A DNA stretch of 64,000 nt from Papio anubis (Eukaryota > Chordata > Mammalia > Primates > Cercopithecidae): NCBI RefSeq assembly GCF_008728515.1, contig NC_044986.1, positions 57,834,855-57,898,854 of the forward strand. The letters run 5' to 3'. The notes beneath the pieces were generated by a model. It was not told where the DNA came from. It saw only the letters and a list, made by a program, of their open reading frames with translations, and searched no databases. The first letter of the stretch is position 1; each line of letters opens with the position of its first letter. Position numbers and translations under genes: made by a program. Positions 24,549-35,639 of the stretch are shown here, piece after piece.

Positions 24549-24952
24549 TAATATTTAACAATTTAGTTCCAGAACATTTTCAGAAATAAAAGAAACTTAA
24601 TTTTATAAATGCAAAAAGACATTGAATTTCAGAGAAAAAAATACTAGTAAAATTGCTATACATACACAAGGAAGAAAGAAAGGGAAGGGGGAAGACTGAG
24701 GAGAACCAGAAAATAAAGAGGAAGAGGAGGCAGGAGACCAAAAATAGAGTTTGCTCCCCCCTCCTCGTTCTGTCTCTATTTCTTTTTTGAATGTCATTTT
24801 GGTTTTATGAAGTTTGATGTAACTGAATATTTTCAGATTATGGGCATTATAGAATTTTCATTAAAGAAAAAGACCTGTTTTCAAAACTTAGGAAAAGAAA
24901 TGGTTCTATATCTAATCTGACTTAATGTGTGGATTTTTCTTTTATTTTACAG

Positions 24953-25122
24953 AAAACTGGGAACATTTTTGAATTTCAAAAACCTTGAAACTTGTTTAAA
25001 GGATGCTATTCTACTAGATTATTATGTATCTGGATTTTTGTGGGCTAGAGGAATGGATTTTTCTATTATTCAGTATTCAAAATTTATGACTTTACTAGCT
25101 ATGTTACTTCAAAATCTTAAAA
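24953..25122 (+). CDS. CABCOCO1: CABCOCO1-like gene, coding exon 3 (residues 60-117)
   Basis: The exon follows acceptor 'ttttattttacag' and ends before donor gtgagt at 25123. Its first base completes the Glu codon begun in exon 2, and it leaves one base of a Thr codon (phase 1). It encodes KLGTFLNFKNLETCLKDAIL, then LDYYVSGFLWARGMDFSIIQ and a Leu- and Met-rich segment ending in LLQNLK. The pattern is that of amphipathic helices. I recall this stretch as the core of the CLAMP-type domain (flagellar C1a-32-related) shared by CABCOCO1 and CFAP119; that family link is from memory. The match of phase and splice sites on both sides is strong evidence that it is a real exon. Confidence 0.88.
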
Positions 25123-25464
25123 GTGAGTACATTATTTTTCTTTTTTTAAGTAAAACAAATTCAGTTTACCATCTAAATTGAGGTTCTTAAGCAAAAGTTA
25201 CAGATTTTATTGTAATTTCTTTAATGAAAAATAAGGGTTCTTCCTGAGTATAGCAAATATATAGTTCATATCTCCATTGAGTTATAAAACCTCAAGTAAT
25301 ACTTAACAAAGGTTACAGTTTTCTTAATAGTCAATTTGCCAAAGATATGTTAATTTCATTTTAAAGTTGTATCAGTGTCATTCACCCTCTAAATATCTGA
25401 GGACTCTGTGATATTCTTGTAACCTTTCCGTAAATTTAAAACTACACTGAAATTAAAAGTTTAT

Positions 25465-25850
25465 CAGTAATGATTAGCCATCTCTAGAATAGAATACTAG
25501 GAAGCAATAAAAAGGAAAAAATGAAGAAGCTTTCTGTGTACTATATGGGAAGCAATATATAGTTATTAAGTAAAGCAAGGTGCAGAACTACATGCTTTCA
25601 TTTATAAAAGAGGCAAAAACAAGAATCTATCCATATTTTTATTTGTGTGTACACAAAGAAATGCTGGAAGATACAGAAAAAAACTAATAATAGATATTCC
25701 CTGGGGTGAATGGTAGTAAGAACCGGGCATGTGGGCAACAGATATTGGAGGAAGTCTTTTCATAAGATTTCTTCGTTTGTATTTTTGAAATATGAATACA
25801 TCACTTATGCAAAAATTAAATTTTAAAAGAGAATATGTAACATGGACAGT
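25465..25850 (+). mobile_element. Old L1 3' UTR fragment (L1M-type)
   Basis: The text 'gaatactaggaagcaataaa', then 'gcaaggtgcagaactacatg', 'gatattccctggggtgaatg' and 'tttgaaatatgaatacatca', follows the ORF2 end and 3' UTR of L1M elements in sense orientation. Confidence 0.7.
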
Positions 25851-26611
25851 CCTAAGTTTTGGCAACTTCTGAGCTGAGTATTCATACACTAGAAATAGAA
25901 TAAAGGAAAGTAAAAATTTTCATGGACCTCACATCCCAAATTTGAGAACATATTTCTTTTTTAACCTTTTCCCGTAACTTATAACTGACTCAATAACATT
26001 TTTTTCTAGATGAAACTTTATATTGTTGATATTACTGCAAAAATGAATTTCTAAAACCTGAGCAGGATCCCTCCAGCTCCTCATAAACCATGAGAAAGAA
26101 AGTACATATGTAGAACCTAACCAGAAAAAAAGCAAGGAATCTAGTTTTACCTTCTGGCAGAAAAAAAAAAAAAAAAAAAATCCCTCCACACTTTTAAACT
26201 GAACAAAGTTATAGTCATCATTAGGAAAGAATGTAATTTTAGCCAAATGTGCCAAGGAAAAAGGTAAAGTATGTTTACACTTCAACTAGGTAGCAGTAGA
26301 GTCCTGAGCACATAGCCACCACTCCCATTCAGCAACGTCATAATAGAAAAAGCCCAAAAGCACACACTCTGGGCCTCTGGTAGGGGTGTACTCTGTCCAG
26401 TGTGGGAATTCCATTTCATGCTAGCTCAGTCTCTGATCGATCCTTGTCTCAAACTTGGCTGCATATCTACCAGGCATTCTACAGTCAACCCATCTGGAAT
26501 CAAATTAGATCAAGCTAAAAAATATGGGACACAGAATTTGGAGACTCGTCTTAACAGTATATATTGTGAGGTCTGGTTTTTCTAGGACCTGACCGAACAT
26601 AAGCTGTAGAG

Positions 26612-26840
26612 CAAGTTTATCCAACCCATGGCCCGCAAGCTGCATGTGGCCCAGGACGGCTTTGAATGCGGCCCAACACACGTTCGTAAAGTGTCTTAAA
26701 ACATTACGGGATTTCCCTTGTGATTTTTTTTTTATGCTCATCAGCTATTGTTAGTGCTAATGCATTTTATGTGTGGCCCAGGGCGATTCTTCTTCTTCCA
26801 GTGTGGCCCAGGGAACCTAAAAGATTCGACGTTCCCACTG
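26612..26840 (-). mobile_element. MER1-like hAT-Charlie DNA transposon fossil
   Basis: The interval reads 'tccaacccatggcccgcaag' at the left, 'ggacggctttgaatgcggcc' inside, and 'ttcttcttccagtgtggccc' towards a right end at 'cccactg'. Its reverse complement resembles the MER1 family of nonautonomous hAT elements, which begin CAG-GGGTGTCCAATCTTTTGG. The reading direction is arbitrary because the element has no gene. The 8 bp target duplication could not be clearly recognised. Confidence 0.7.
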
Positions 26841-27002
26841 TAAAGTATTGGATAGACTGGATATTGGGCCTCCAGCCAGGTCCATAGGCCTAGATGGACT
26901 CCCCTCTGTATGATGTGAATGTTTGCAAGTAACTGTAGAATATTTTTTAGTTCTTATGATGCTAAATTGGTTTTCCCCTCAATAGGAACGGCAAATTCAG
27001 GT

Positions 27003-27175
27003 AACATTTATGTAGATTAACTTGTGCCAGTCACAGTGTCGATTGCTTTAAAAATATTGTCTTATTTAATTCACATGCCACCTTATGAGAGAAATTGGTA
27101 AGAGTCAGAGGGGTTCAGTGACTCCTTAAGGTCACACAGGGTCTACACTAGCAAGTGAAGGCCCATCCTCTTAAA
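27003..27175 (-). mobile_element. MIR fragment, antisense
   Basis: 'catttatgtagattaacttg', 'gtccttatttaattcacatg'-like text and 'ccttaaggtcacacagggtc' follow the reverse complement of MIR. Confidence 0.65.
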
Positions 27176-27256
27176 TACTACATCAAATGTGCTGGCTTCG
27201 GGCTAAATCTAGAAAGCACTATACACATATAATAGTACCAGGAGTTCCATATGAAC

Positions 27257-27547
27257 TTTTTTTTGTTGAGACAGAATCTAGCTCTGTCGCCTGGCCGGGC
27301 TGGAGTGCAGTGGCATGATCTTTGCTCGCTGCAACCTCTGCCTCCTGGGTTCAAGCAATTCTCCTACCTCAGCCTCCCAAGTAGCTGGGATTACAGGCAC
27401 GCGCTACCACGCCCAGCTAATTTTTGTATTTTTAGTAGAGACGGGGTTTCACCATGTTGGCCTGGCTGGTCTCTGAAGCTCAGGTGATCTGCCCACTTTG
27501 GCCTCCCAAAGTGCTAGGATTACAGGCGTTAGCCACTGTGCCCGGCC
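27257..27547 (-). mobile_element. AluS-like element, antisense
   Basis: It runs from a short T stretch and 'gttgagacagaatctagctc' to 'gccactgtgcccggcca'. Flanking 'atgaactt' (27251) and 'atgaattt' (27548) look like a diverged target duplication. Confidence 0.95.
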
Positions 27548-27549
27548 AT

Positions 27550-27990
27550 GAATTTCTTATTTAATCCTCACAACGGCACTATAATTTTGAAAACAGGTAT
27601 TGCAGCATTCTCATTTTACATAGAAAGGAAATGAGGCCAGATGTAGTGGCTCATGCCTGTAATCCCAGCACTTTAGGAGGCCAAGGCAAGAGAAGCATTT
27701 GAGGCCAGGAGTCCAAGACCAGCCTGAGCAACATGGAGAAACCCCATATCTAAAAAAAGACTGAAAAATTAACCGGGTATGGTGGCCCACATCTGTGGTC
27801 TCAGCTACTTGGGATGCTGAAGTGGGAGAATCGCTTGAGCTCAGGAGGCTGAGGCTGCAGTGACCCATGATTGCATCATTGCATTCCAGTCTGGGCAACA
27901 CAGCAAGACCCTGTCTCCAAAAATAAATAAATAAATAAAAAGAGACTCAGGTCACCTAACTACTAACAGTAAAGGTCAGTTATGAGGTAT
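27550..27990 (-). mobile_element. MIR fragment, antisense, split by an AluJ
   Basis: 'ttatttaatcctcacaacgg' and 'cattctcattttacatagaa' precede the AluJ at 27634-27940. 'gactcaggtcacctaactac' continues the MIR reverse complement after it. Confidence 0.6.
27634..27940 (+). mobile_element. AluJ-like element
   Basis: Full-length Alu with J-type features ('gaggccaggagtccaagacc', 'agcctgagcaacatggagaa') and an (AAAT)n tail. It is among the oldest Alus in the window. Confidence 0.92.
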
Positions 27991-28281
27991 CATCCTACAT
28001 TTTCCAATTAATTTTAAGTCTGGTATATTCTTTCATTACTCTAAATTTTCAAGAATACATTTTGTTTCTAGAAGCTTTTGCTATTTGAGTGGTTTAATCT
28101 TTTATATTTTAATCACATCACTAAATGTGATTTTTAAAAGAGCAAATATTTCAGTTCGATAAATGAAATTATAACTTCCCTAATTTTTAAAGCAATTATC
28201 TACAGAAAGACATTAGACATAGAAAAACAGTTTTAAAGATTCAACTATTTTCAGAAGGAAATAGTCATATAAATTATTTTT

Positions 28282-28387
28282 GTTTGATAAGTATAATTTC
28301 ATCTAGAATTATAATCAATTATCTAAGAATTTCTCTTTTCTCTGCATCTCTAATTAATATCATTTTATTAATAAAATGATTCAGATT
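28282..28387 (+). repeat. Direct repeat, copy A (left of exon 4)
   Basis: About 106 bases from 'gtttgataagtataatttca' to 'aaaatgattcagatt' recur in the same orientation at 30798-30894, with a few substitutions and short indels. Neither copy matches a repeat family I recognise. The pair brackets coding exon 4. Confidence 0.8.
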
Positions 28388-28789
28388 TTCCATTTATTTA
28401 TGAATTGCTTTTATCCAACAGATTTTTCATTTCTGAAGCTACTTCCACTATTATCAAAAGAAGTTTATCATGGAGAGAGAAATGTACAATAATAATTGAA
28501 TTCCACTTCGAATGATATAGGAAAACCTAGTTATCCAGAAATAATTCACTGTATCTGACATACATAAAAGATGATCTGGAGGGAGGCAATGGGAAATGAA
28601 CCAATTGTAATTCATTAAACCAGATTTTAATTGTTGTATATAGTTTTTATGCTTCTTTCTAATTCCTGTAAGTAGAAAAGAAGCTATACTAAACAAATTA
28701 CAAGTTCGTGTTTATAGTGTCTTCCTAATATTTTAAATTACTTTCCTTTCACCTTATTAGTAATTTTGGTATTTAGGGTAGAGCACTTA

Positions 28790-29770
28790 CACCCCAGTGG
28801 GAAAGAGCAGCTGTTTAATCCAGAAATACCTGGTCCAGCAATCAGCCTATGTTCTCGTAACTTCTTTTAATCTCCACCCCCTCCCTTCCAAATCAACTCC
28901 ATTACAACAAGTGTAATGTTGACTGATGACTTCAGAGAGAGAGAGAGACAGGGATTTGGTTGGTGGGGTCCACACTGAGCAGCACAATTCCCGCAGATCC
29001 CACATTCAGGCTCCCCGCTGACATTCACCTCCCCCAGGCGGCCAGTCCAGCCTGGCTTTAGTGTCTTTCTACTCTCCACCTCCAGCATCCTCGGTTTTAT
29101 GTCCACATACCCATCGCTTTTCCGCAAACATAGGACAATCTGGCCAGTCCACTTACCTGACTCCATCTTCCCGGGGAAGGGTGGATAGTGTGTGTGTGGG
29201 TTGTAAATAATATTTTATCTGTCACAAGTAACACTGAGCATAATGGAACCAAATGAGAAAAGAAAATGGAAGTTTATGTTTTTATTACAGACACTTTAAA
29301 AGTTAAGTCTAAGGTGTTCTTTTTCAACTGGACAAATGCCACACAAGACAGTTTCGGGTGTTTGTTTGCGCTGGTGTGTAGCTGTGAGAGAATAGACGAG
29401 AATCACTGAGCTGTTTACTTCTGGTGGTGGTGGCCAGGTTGTGTCACTCTGTGCATTTTCATCCGGCTCTCACCAGCACCACAGGGCAGACATTTGAGAA
29501 ACAGCTTACATGAGTTATAAGTCTGTGGCTGTGGAAAAGAAAAAAAAAAACTTGATGTTTTACATAAAAATCCATATTTCTGACTTCCATTGAAAATCTT
29601 CAGACCCAGATTTACACATGGAAACAATTGGCTAAAGCCCGGTGTTGATTGACTCCATTCATTTACATTTTCAGCTCTAAGTTCAGTTCTGCTGTCTAGT
29701 AACTGAACCTCCCATCTAAGTCTTCCATTCCTCACCAGCTGTCAAACATCTTTTTTTGTAGTTTTCATGC
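28790..29770. other. GC-richer unassigned block in intron 3
   Basis: This block is less AT-rich than its surroundings and carries two minus-strand open frames of about 100 codons (28867-29166, 29415-29735) without recognisable domains. At 29151-29166 the minus strand reads ATGGAGTCAG followed by the ideal donor GTAAGT. I do not recognise the block as a repeat, a pseudogene or an exon of the host gene. Confidence 0.4.
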
Positions 29771-29946
29771 TTTTATTCTAAGATTGTAGAAAAAAGAAAA
29801 AACAAACCCTTTTCATTTTAAAGATTTTAAAGTACAATTTGAACTTTTTTCTTTTTTTAATCCTAAAATGGAATCATAAATTCTACAGACAATTGTGTAG
29901 CATATAGTAATTCACAAATGTTGGGGCGGGGTCAGTTGCTATTCCT

Positions 29947-30229
29947 GAGACAGAGTCTCACTCTGTCACCCATGCTGGAGTGCTGTGGCACCATCCCAGT
30001 TCACTGCAACCTCTGCCGCCCAGGCTCAAGCCATCCTCCCACCTCAGCCCCCCAAGTAGCTGGGACCACAGGCATGTGCCACCATGCCTGGCTAATTTTT
30101 GGAATTTTTGAAGAGACAGGATTTCGCCATGTTGCCCTGGCTGGACTCTAACTCATGGGCTCGAGTGATCCACCTACCTTGGCCTCCCAAAGTGCTGGGA
30201 TTACAGACTTGAGCCACCATGTCCAGCCA
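29947..30229 (-). mobile_element. AluJ-like element, antisense, lacking an A tail
   Basis: The right end begins directly at 'gagacagagtctcactctgt' with no T run. Target duplications 'cagttgctattcct' (29933-29946) and 'cagctgctattctt' (30228-30241) flank it tightly. The left end is 'gccaccatgtccagcca'. The body shows J-type divergence. Confidence 0.92.
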
Positions 30230-30406
30230 GCTGCTATTCTTCTGCATAAAATGTATTAATGTGTTAAGAAGAAACAAGAGTTTTACCATTTATCCTCACA
30301 AATACTTAACAAAGTAAACTTTGGCACATTAAAAACATCTTAGATTATCTTATTCTGAAAACATCCATCAAAATAATACTTAAGATCTCTCTGGATTTTA
30401 TTTCAG

Positions 30407-30551
30407 CACTACACATGTCTTTAGAGGACAGCATAAAATGGCTTGGAGAAGTTATGGCTGAAATAGGACCAACACATTCACAAAAAAGTGAGGACTGGAA
30501 TATCTTTGATGTAAAACAAGCCAATGCTATCATTGATTACTTAAAAATCAG
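30407..30551 (+). CDS. CABCOCO1: CABCOCO1-like gene, coding exon 4 (residues 117-165)
   Basis: The exon follows acceptor 'ttttatttcag' and ends before donor gtatgg at 30552. Its first two bases complete a Thr codon and it leaves two bases of a Ser codon (phase 2). The peptide reads LHMSLEDSIKWLGEVMAEIG, then PTHSQKSEDWNIFDVKQANA and IIDYLKI. The hydrophobic spacing suggests two helices joined by a polar linker around the Ser- and Glu-rich centre. This segment gave the clearest recall of the human C10orf107 protein. Skipping this 145-base exon would shift the frame, so any transcript lacking it would not encode the same C terminus. A direct repeat lies on both sides of the exon. Confidence 0.9.
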
Positions 30552-30797
30552 GTATGGATTATTTTCAGTAACATTTATTTTGCATTTCACATCTTCTGGA
30601 AAATGTCTGTTAAGTAAAAAGTAATTCAGTTTTTGGCAAATTCAGATATTTACAGAATTTATGCTGTAATTAGCCCAACCAATAATTAGGTAATTAAATC
30701 TTCTTTAAATTAGATGTTCAAATCTTTCATCTAATAACTAAAAGTCAGAACAGTGACTAGTTTGGCTAACTTTGCATTACCAGAAAAAAAGGTTTGC

Positions 30798-30894
30798 GTT
30801 TGATAAATATAATTTCATCTAGAATTAAAATAAATTAAGATTTCCGTTTTCTTTGCATCTCTAATTAATATTTATTAATAGGATGATTCAGATT
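30798..30894 (+). repeat. Direct repeat, copy B (right of exon 4)
   Basis: Shorter partner of 28282-28387, from 'gtttgataaatataatttca' to 'aggatgattcagatt'. It has lost about 10 bases in internal gaps relative to copy A. The flanks beyond the repeat are not similar. Confidence 0.8.
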
Positions 30895-32299
30895 AATCAG
30901 ATGCAATTACAATAGACTCTATATTTTAGGTAGTTGATCTTTCCAACTACCTGATTCTACATTTTGAAGAGCAACATTCATTGCTATTTAAATATTTATT
31001 TTGAATGCTTTGTATTAGAAATTGAAGAGATTTATGAATATACTTCCTCAAATTTATTACATCCCCTGAAATATCTTGTAATATTGACCAATTAAACTCA
31101 TTAAGTCTTTCTTACTGCTTAGAAAATGATGGAAGGAAAAGTATTTTTATTACAGTGATTCTTCATTGGTGAACTAAGAAATTTGTCTTTTTATATAATC
31201 TGTCACAAGGTCTCCAGTAGAGTCATGCATCTCTCTAAAGGGACATTTTTAGAGTTTGCAAATACTCAAACAAGAGTAGGTTAAAATCTTTTGTCAAGCT
31301 GAAAGCTTCTGCATAATATTTTTGTTTCTCTTATACTATATACTCCAGTGTTTTTCAACTTTAAAATTTAAAATTCTAAAATAAGAGTGCTGACTGATAT
31401 CCTAGACATGCTCATGATTTGCTTGGCAAGGATTCTAGCTGAAATCTAGAAAGCTTTTTAAATGCTAGCGTGTTTAATATGATAAAGTTTATATATTGGT
31501 TTCTGGCATGAATTAATAATGTCATATGATATAATATGGTTTTTACGTAAGAGCATTTGATATAATGTGGTTTCTTAATATTAAAACAGAGCTCCTAAGG
31601 GGCATCTCTCAGTAAAAGCCGAAGTAGTTTTCATATCAATTAAAGTAAGGCAAGGTCCTTGTGTTGGGGGAGATGATGGCAATCCAGAATTGGAGGAGAG
31701 CCTATTCCTGAAGGTCTTTCTACCCGTCAGGGTTTGGGAATCACTGGGCAAGAGGAATTCTACTTTGCACATTGTGTTAGCATCCTTCTTTTCCTTCTCT
31801 ATTTGAAAAATCCCAGTTTCTCTTGCAGAACACATTTTTAAAACTGAGCTAGCCCAGGAAGTTTCTAATGGGCACAGGGACTGATAGTTAACCAGGGCCA
31901 CAAAACCCATGCCATAATGACCCCTTCTAGAAGGTAAAGGATGGCAGCTCTTTTCCCCTTCTTCTTGTCTCTCTGGGCAAATGTTCATTGACGTATTTCT
32001 TGACATTGTCCTTCAGAAAACAATTAAGTTAAGAGAGGATGTCACCTTTAGATCCTAACCAGGGTAATTTCGCATATTATAAATCCCTAATATTATTACT
32101 TCACTAAAAATAAAACGAAAAGTAGTATTTAAGAAATTAGTCAAAGTAAATCACAACAATTGTTGATGCTGTTAAGTCTTCATATTGTTATTTCAAAGAA
32201 ATTATGCAATTTAAATATCCCTATTACAGAACTATAAAATATCAGTTAGTAGGATATCTGGAATTGATTCTGAAGTTGTGTAAAAGAAAATATGCTTTT

Positions 32300-32512
32300 C
32301 TACAACACCTGTTGAGAATCCCTCAAAAGTCCACAAATGAGAGTTTAGGGGGGACTGGGAGGAGGGGCAGCATCAAGAAGAATAACTAATAGATGCTGGG
32401 CTTAATACCTAAGTGATAGGTTGATCTCTACAGCAAACCACCATGGCACCCATTTAAACCTACACATCCTGCACATATACCCTCAAAGTGAAAAGTTGAA
32501 GGAAAAAAACAG
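32300..32512 (+). mobile_element. L1MA-type 3' end, 5' truncated
   Basis: 'actgggaggaggggcagcat', 'gaataactaatagatgctgg' with 'gcttaatacctaagtgatag', and 'acatcctgcacatataccct' follow the 3' UTR of L1MA-like elements, ending in a short A-rich tail. The left boundary is approximate. Confidence 0.75.
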
Positions 32513-34315
32513 TTTAATAACAACGAAATCATATAATATTTTTCATTTTGATTACTACAAAGCAATGTTATAAATATGAAGGCAACCCAGTTATCAAAAG
32601 TATAAGTGTTTGAATTTAACCCGATACTAAGTTTTCCCAACCACTAAAAGCCCTAGTCAATTTAGGTAGAGCAGTTTTTAGAACATGACCTATAGCACAT
32701 GAAACTTAACTGACAATAAAATTGAAATTTCATTTGATGCCCTTAACACACTCTGTCATGTGTCTGTGATTTGAAAAAAACTAATACCAAATTTCCTCCC
32801 TTACATGACTGTAAGTACTGGCAAATCTAGCTGTACAAATCTAGTTTTACATTCGTACAATGTATTGTATAATGTATACAAATACAAATACTTCTGCAGC
32901 TTTTTAGTATAAAACATCATTTACATATATATGGCCCAAGTACACGTCTGTCATTGTGGATTCTACCTATTTATGGGAATTAGGCGATAGTAATCTCAGG
33001 TGTACACCCAATATAAGAGGCAGGTACCCAAAATAAGAAAATCAACCCTGCCGCTCTGTAAACCACAGGGTATTGCACTTCCAGGCATCGAGCCAGACAT
33101 CTTGAATTATTTTCACTTCATCTCTCTTCAATTTAGAACTAAGACTAAATGTTTGACAAAATAATCTAGGAGGTTGAGTCAGTCAGAAGAGGAAGAAAAT
33201 GCATTATCGCAGTTGAAGTGTCACTTTGTTCCCATACAGCACTACCTAATCGCTCCTGGTAAATCTGGACAAGTCCTGGCCTTGCCCCCAAGTCTGCACC
33301 TTTGACCACCACATCCAAATCACTCATTTTATTTTCAGTGTTAAGAAGTGAATTTCCCTCTTGGCATGGGACAACCTAATTCCTATATGCAGTGAAAAGA
33401 ATAAGCCTGAAAGATTATGAAATTTCAGGAAGGAAGATCTATGAACTAAATTCTTTGTGTGACACAAGATAGAGAAAGGGAAATTTTATGCTGGTTCACT
33501 GAGAGGAAGCCAAGCTGTTTCCAAAATACTCTATAGTCTTTAATTTTTCTACTTAAAATCGGTTGTTGCCAGTGTAATATTTTTGACCTTAAGGCTTTCT
33601 CTAGATAACCAGTGTAAGTTAGGGAGAGTTTGAATTTATTTTGTGTCATTGAATTATCAGACTTCACTAATCTTGATGTATTTTTCTAGCCAACAAATCA
33701 AAGTAATGTCAAAAGCTAAGTTACTTTTCTGAATATTGATGAGTAATTTGAATGTACAAGAGGTTTTTTTCCCCAAAAAATACCATGACAGAGTCTGCAC
33801 ACCCATCACTTTTTAATGGATTGTGTTACTAGTGAGATCAACTGCTAATATAACTCAGAGAGACTCAGCTGCCTGAGGATTTCTTCATTGATTTCAAATG
33901 AATTGAAACTTTGATCCATTACAACATCCAGGAGAAGCCATTATTATACATGCTCTGTAGCTACATTTTGCAAATGTTAATTTCTCAGTTATATTAAAAT
34001 CAATTTCCTTAAATAGCAAAAGGCACCAGAGTGAGAGAGAAACCACTAAGACAATTTTTTGTTCTTGGGCATTTTGCTGTATTATGAGTCTATTAATTTT
34101 CTCAACCAGCAGGAAGAGAACTAGAAAAATTCAAATATTATCACAAACAGGATATTAGAAGTCAGCCCTTCAGTAAATTTTTAACTCTTAATAATGCATT
34201 GCTCCTTAAACTTACTAGAATACTTATTTTAAGGACCTCCTATCCTTTGGTTCTTTATAGGGTTTTGTATGCTGACCACCTAGTCTTTAGGGTAAGAACT
34301 GAAGAAATGATCTTT

Positions 34316-34569
34316 TTTTTTTCTGTCGCCCAGGCTGGAGTGTAGTGGCACGATCTTGGCTCACTGCAAGCTCTGCCTCCTGGGTTCAGGCCACTCTCCC
34401 ACCTCAGCCTCCCAAGTAGCTGGGACTACAGGCACCTGCCACCACGCCCGGCTAATTTTTTGTATTTTTAGTAGAGGTGGGGTTTCACCGTGTTAGCCAG
34501 GATGGTCTCAATCTCCTAACCTTGTGATCTGCCCGCCTTGGCCTCCCAAAGTGCTGGGATTACAAGCAT
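34316..34569 (-). mobile_element. Alu (Y/S type), antisense, 5' truncated
   Basis: It starts with a T run and 'ctgtcgcccaggctggagtg', lacking the usual 'gagacggagtctcgct', and ends at 'gggattacaagcat' without the Alu 5' end. A target duplication (gaagaaatgatcttt at 34301-34315, gaaggaattatcttt at 34570-34584) shows that it inserted already truncated. Confidence 0.93.
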
Positions 34570-35173
34570 GAAGGAATTATCTTTCTTAAATTAATGTTTC
34601 CCTTTCATGTGTGACCGAATATTCTGCAGAAAACTCAGACATTTTCTAAATGGATTTTAATTCATGCGCCCTCATTTTTCAGGTATTATTAGAGATTAAT
34701 TTAACATTGAAACAGTTTGAGAATGTGAGAAGTAATTGATATAGAGGTAGATTATATAATTCAGTGCCATTTTTCCAGAGGAAAATGATTCCTGTTTGCA
34801 GCAAAACATAGCAAATAATGTGAAGTTTCATGTTATTTAGGAATGGTGCATTATTTGCTTTTAAGCTAGGAAAAGTCAAGATGCCATCCAATTTCTCCCT
34901 TATTTCTAACTTACCCACTCATTACAGATGGATTTACTGATATTATTCTAGGTATTGTGTTATATTGTCATCTCCTTAAAAACTAAAACTCTTAATTTCT
35001 TAGCATTTCCAGACAATTTCTTTTGGAATAAAAGAGGGTACTAACTCTATTTTGGTGTTTGATAGCATTAGCTTAGTCAATATGAAGTTTCCTTTAATAA
35101 ATGTCTTTACATATTGTGGGGTTTTTTTTCCTGAAATCAACGTATCAGAGTGCACATTTATTTTATATTTCAG

Positions 35174-35246
35174 CTTATTTCAACACTACAAGCTATACGA
35201 GTTTATGTTCTTCTCTGCCAGGGAAGAAATTGTGATAGGAACTGAG
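35174..35246 (+). CDS. CABCOCO1: CABCOCO1-like gene, coding exon 5 (residues 165-189)
   Basis: The exon follows acceptor 'ttttatatttcag' and ends before the strong donor gtaagt at 35247. Its first base completes a Ser codon and it leaves phase 0. The peptide is LFQHYKLYEFMFFSAREEIV followed by IGTE. The aromatic-rich first half and the acidic end continue the helical domain. No stop codon occurs, so at least one more exon must exist. I recall the human protein continuing beyond this point with a Pro-rich tail, but no such exon was found in the remaining 28.7 kb of the window. Confidence 0.87.
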
Positions 35247-35639
35247 GTAAGTAATTTATCTAGATGGAACCAATTAAGCAGAATCACTTAATGCATGCTG
35301 ATCAGCATCTGGATCTTTAACTGCTTAAAGCAACTTCTTGTCAAGATTATTCAAGTGTTAATATAACCAACTCGTAGTTTGCAAAAAGAATAATTGTATA
35401 AAGCGATCTTTGGATTAGGAAAATAAGCTGTCTTTTGGCATTAAAAGCATTGTTAATCATTTATACTTTGTGTATTTATGGATTATTTGACAAAGTTCTA
35501 TTGGATAGGTACATATGTCTTCAAAAAAATAAAATCAGAAAAACTGATAAACTAGTAATTTGCAAAAAGAATATAATTATACAAAGTAAATGTAATGATA
35601 ACTCAGTGAAATCTCTTCTAATTTCGCTTTTTTTTTCAT

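Larger units (their letters stand above)
17108..24952 (+). other. Intron 2
   Basis: This 7,845-base interval separates donor gtaagc from acceptor 'ttttattttacag'. About 17110-20400 appears unique and AT-rich, with no recognised exon or named repeat. The remainder holds old L1 pieces, an AluY, an AluS, and short simple repeats, listed separately. Confidence 0.65.
25123..30406 (+). other. Intron 3
   Basis: This 5,284-base interval runs from donor gtgagt to acceptor 'ttttatttcag'. It holds an L1 tail, a hAT fossil, two MIRs, three Alus, one copy of a direct repeat and a GC-richer block (28790-29770). No further + strand exon was recognised. About 25850-26600 shows no named repeat apart from an A run at 26160-26180. 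Confidence 0.65.
30552..35173 (+). other. Intron 4
   Basis: This 4,622-base interval runs from donor gtatgg to acceptor 'ttttatatttcag'. It contains the right copy of the direct repeat, an L1MA-type tail and a truncated Alu. About 30900-32290 and 32520-34310 look unique. A 141-codon minus-strand open frame at 31581-32006 has no recognisable similarity and is treated as chance. Confidence 0.65.
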
